Source: Nymphaea colorata (lineage: Eukaryota; Streptophyta; Magnoliopsida; Nymphaeales; Nymphaeaceae). Taken from it: 64,000 nucleotides of DNA. Both the position numbers and the translations under genes were made by a program. The stretch covers positions 2,485,001-2,549,000 of the forward strand of contig NC_045142.1 in the NCBI RefSeq assembly GCF_008831285.2, written 5' to 3'. The notes below the pieces were generated by a model. The model did no database searches, was not told where the DNA came from, and saw only the letters and a program-made list of their open reading frames with translations. Of the stretch, positions 62,232-64,000 are shown one piece after another. Numbering within the stretch: the stretch's first letter is position 1; the number at the start of each line of letters is the position of its first letter.

Positions 62232-64000
62232 CCTGTCTGTCTATGTGTCCGTCTATCTCTCTGCCTATTGCCGTAGTTTTTTCTGTGTGACTGTTGTTTT
62301 ACTGTGGTGGGTACGGCGAAAATGTGGGTTGAGGCGCAAGAAGGCAAGAAATGGTATGTGGGGAGAGAGGCAAATTCACTACCTCTGCTTTGCTGCTGGC
62401 TGCCTACTGATTACCACCACTACCTGGAAAGCTATGACTTGCAACGGCTACTGTTGCTCGCTCTCTCTGCATAGAAAAGGAATCTTCAGTTTCAGGATGA
62501 CTGAAAGATGACGCCATTAGCCCATTGAAGGTAATAAAGATAAGCATGTAAGCCACACATTCATTAAGTTTGTTTCTAGCAGCGCTGCTAGCTGGTGCCT
62601 GACAGCAACAGTCATGAGGTGCCCAATATAGGTAATATGAGAGAGAGAGAGAGAGAAACCACCACATATTCATATTTTCAAACCAAACTCTGTGCACATG
62701 TTCAATTTCTCTAAAAATGCAGAAAAACGACTGCTGCAACTATTTTTTGAGATTGAAAAGTACGCCTTCTGATGGGGAGATTAAAGTACGTATGTTTGGA
62801 AAATTGGTCATGATGAACTCATGCATGCATTTCGGTTTGATTGAAGTTATGCACAAGCGTGAATACTGAAGGGAAACAATAGACAAGGGAATAACCCCTC
62901 TGTTCTACCAGAGTTGACTGTAATCAGACCACTGGAAAGCAGAAGGAAATGTTCAATAGTTATGGAAGACTGCCTCCCTAACCAAGTTCATGAGTGTAGA
63001 AATTTAGCCCCAATTACCACAAGATTGGTAATATTATCAACCGAAAGGTTGATAATTCAATATAAAGTCTTATTTTCAGGATCCGGGTTCCATGAACAAA
63101 GTGCAGATTTTACGGCAATACGTGATCTCTGTACTTGATAAAATAAGAGCAAACGAATCACTGGAACCTGGGATCTACACAAGATTTCAATAGCGTTTCA
63201 AAAAAAAAATGATAATCATAACAATGGTAAAGCTTGATATTTAAAGAACCAAAATTTTATGCAGAAAATTGTGAGTTTGTTCAAATTTCATAATCAAACG
63301 GTGCTTATTTGCAATCTTACAATTTTTTACTGGATCCCAACTGTGGATAAAGACAAGTACTGGAACCCATATTAAATAAAGAGACACGGTTTATTGGTAT
63401 TCTAAATCTAGGTAGGCCACCCAATAATGCTGAAGAGATGATCGATATCACATCCTCCAAATCAAGCTATGCTGGCAACATCGACTCCCTCTGGATTTTC
63501 CAATTGATAAAAGGAGATTCTTTCTCAGAACCAAGTTGCTTGGCAAGGTACGTCTTTCGTTCGTTGTAGTAGAAAGAAAGGGGGACCGGCCAACAAGCAT
63601 AGTCCAAAGGGATATCAAATCAGTAAACCGAACATTTGACCTGGTGATTATTGCTTCATACAAAGCCCAAACCCCCCTACCCTTCCCCTCATCCCCCACG
63701 GTATCAGGCATGTTTCGCTATACTTCAACTTCAACTTGTATATTAATGTCTCTTTTTTACAGTATAGCACACAGAATTGATGCCACAAGAGTTCAAAATA
63801 ATGATTGGCCGCTTACTAGATCTTACCCCGTTAATTACATCATTCCCCTTTAAGATCAAATATATTCTTGTTTTAATGCCAGTCTTGTTAGACGTTCAGC
63901 AATAAACTGAACATATAAGGAGGCCGGCGTTGTAACAAGAATGTGTATGGTTTAGATTCTGAAACTGGATTTGGATCGAACTCAAAGAAAATATTGGACT
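62232..64000. other. COPT upstream region and right edge, no other gene supported
   Basis: GTAC words, the core of SPL7 copper-response sites, occur at 62311-62314, 62760-62763 and 62786-62789, close to the chance number for this length. A (GA)n tract lies at 62638-62656. Open frames at 63448-63711 (minus) and 63536-63853 (plus) overlap each other and match nothing I know. Confidence 0.4.

Noticed and set aside
62311..62789. Three GTAC words upstream of COPT as SPL7 copper-response elements
   Set aside because: About two are expected by chance in this length; not evidence of copper regulation alone.
63448..63853. Overlapping ORFs on both strands at the right edge
   Set aside because: Neither has a recognisable motif, and neither has splice or promoter support within the window.

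Overview
The window is nuclear DNA of a flowering plant. It is AT-rich and intron-rich, with many (TA)n microsatellites. Its three spliced genes match plant families, and it carries plant-type Copia, hAT and CACTA elements. I cannot fix the species. All exon models below come from reading splice sites and frame continuity by eye; no alignment was run.

Region by region: (1) 2460-10862, plus strand: a nine-exon gene for a GC1/GUCD1-type protein (Guanylate_cyc_2 family, 274 aa). (2) 11-24 kb: gene-poor, full of short inverted-repeat elements, a CACTA-like transposon end, diverged CTCGA-rich repeats and a GC-rich hairpin. (3) 24464-26107, plus strand: a compact five-exon gene for a 411-aa plant-specific protein with Gln-rich and Ala-rich tracts, ending LPQEWTY. 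(4) 26-36 kb: no gene I can support; it holds microsatellites, a short CCCTAA array and a small tandem duplication. (5) 37516-59201, plus strand: a 20-exon gene for a PASTICCINO1-like protein (618 aa) with three FKBP domains, a TPR region and a basic C-terminus ending CSIL. Intron 10 holds a nearly pristine antisense Copia retrotransposon (46522-51596; two LTR differences; one uninterrupted 1436-codon gag-pol frame; 5-bp target duplication). Intron 9 is GC-AG. A 289-bp hAT-like element sits immediately after the stop codon, with an exact 8-bp target duplication that contains the stop. (6) 61767-62231, minus strand: a single-exon COPT/CTR copper transporter. A possible terminal exon of an unknown gene lies just beyond it.

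The genes do not form a pathway. The 24-kb gene and PAS1 may be an old syntenic pair, which can be tested. I found no clear undescribed system. The most useful observations are the hAT element at the PAS1 stop codon, the CaaX-like PAS1 C-terminus, the Cys-His-Asp peptidase-like signature in the 'guanylyl cyclase' gene, and the young Copia insertion.
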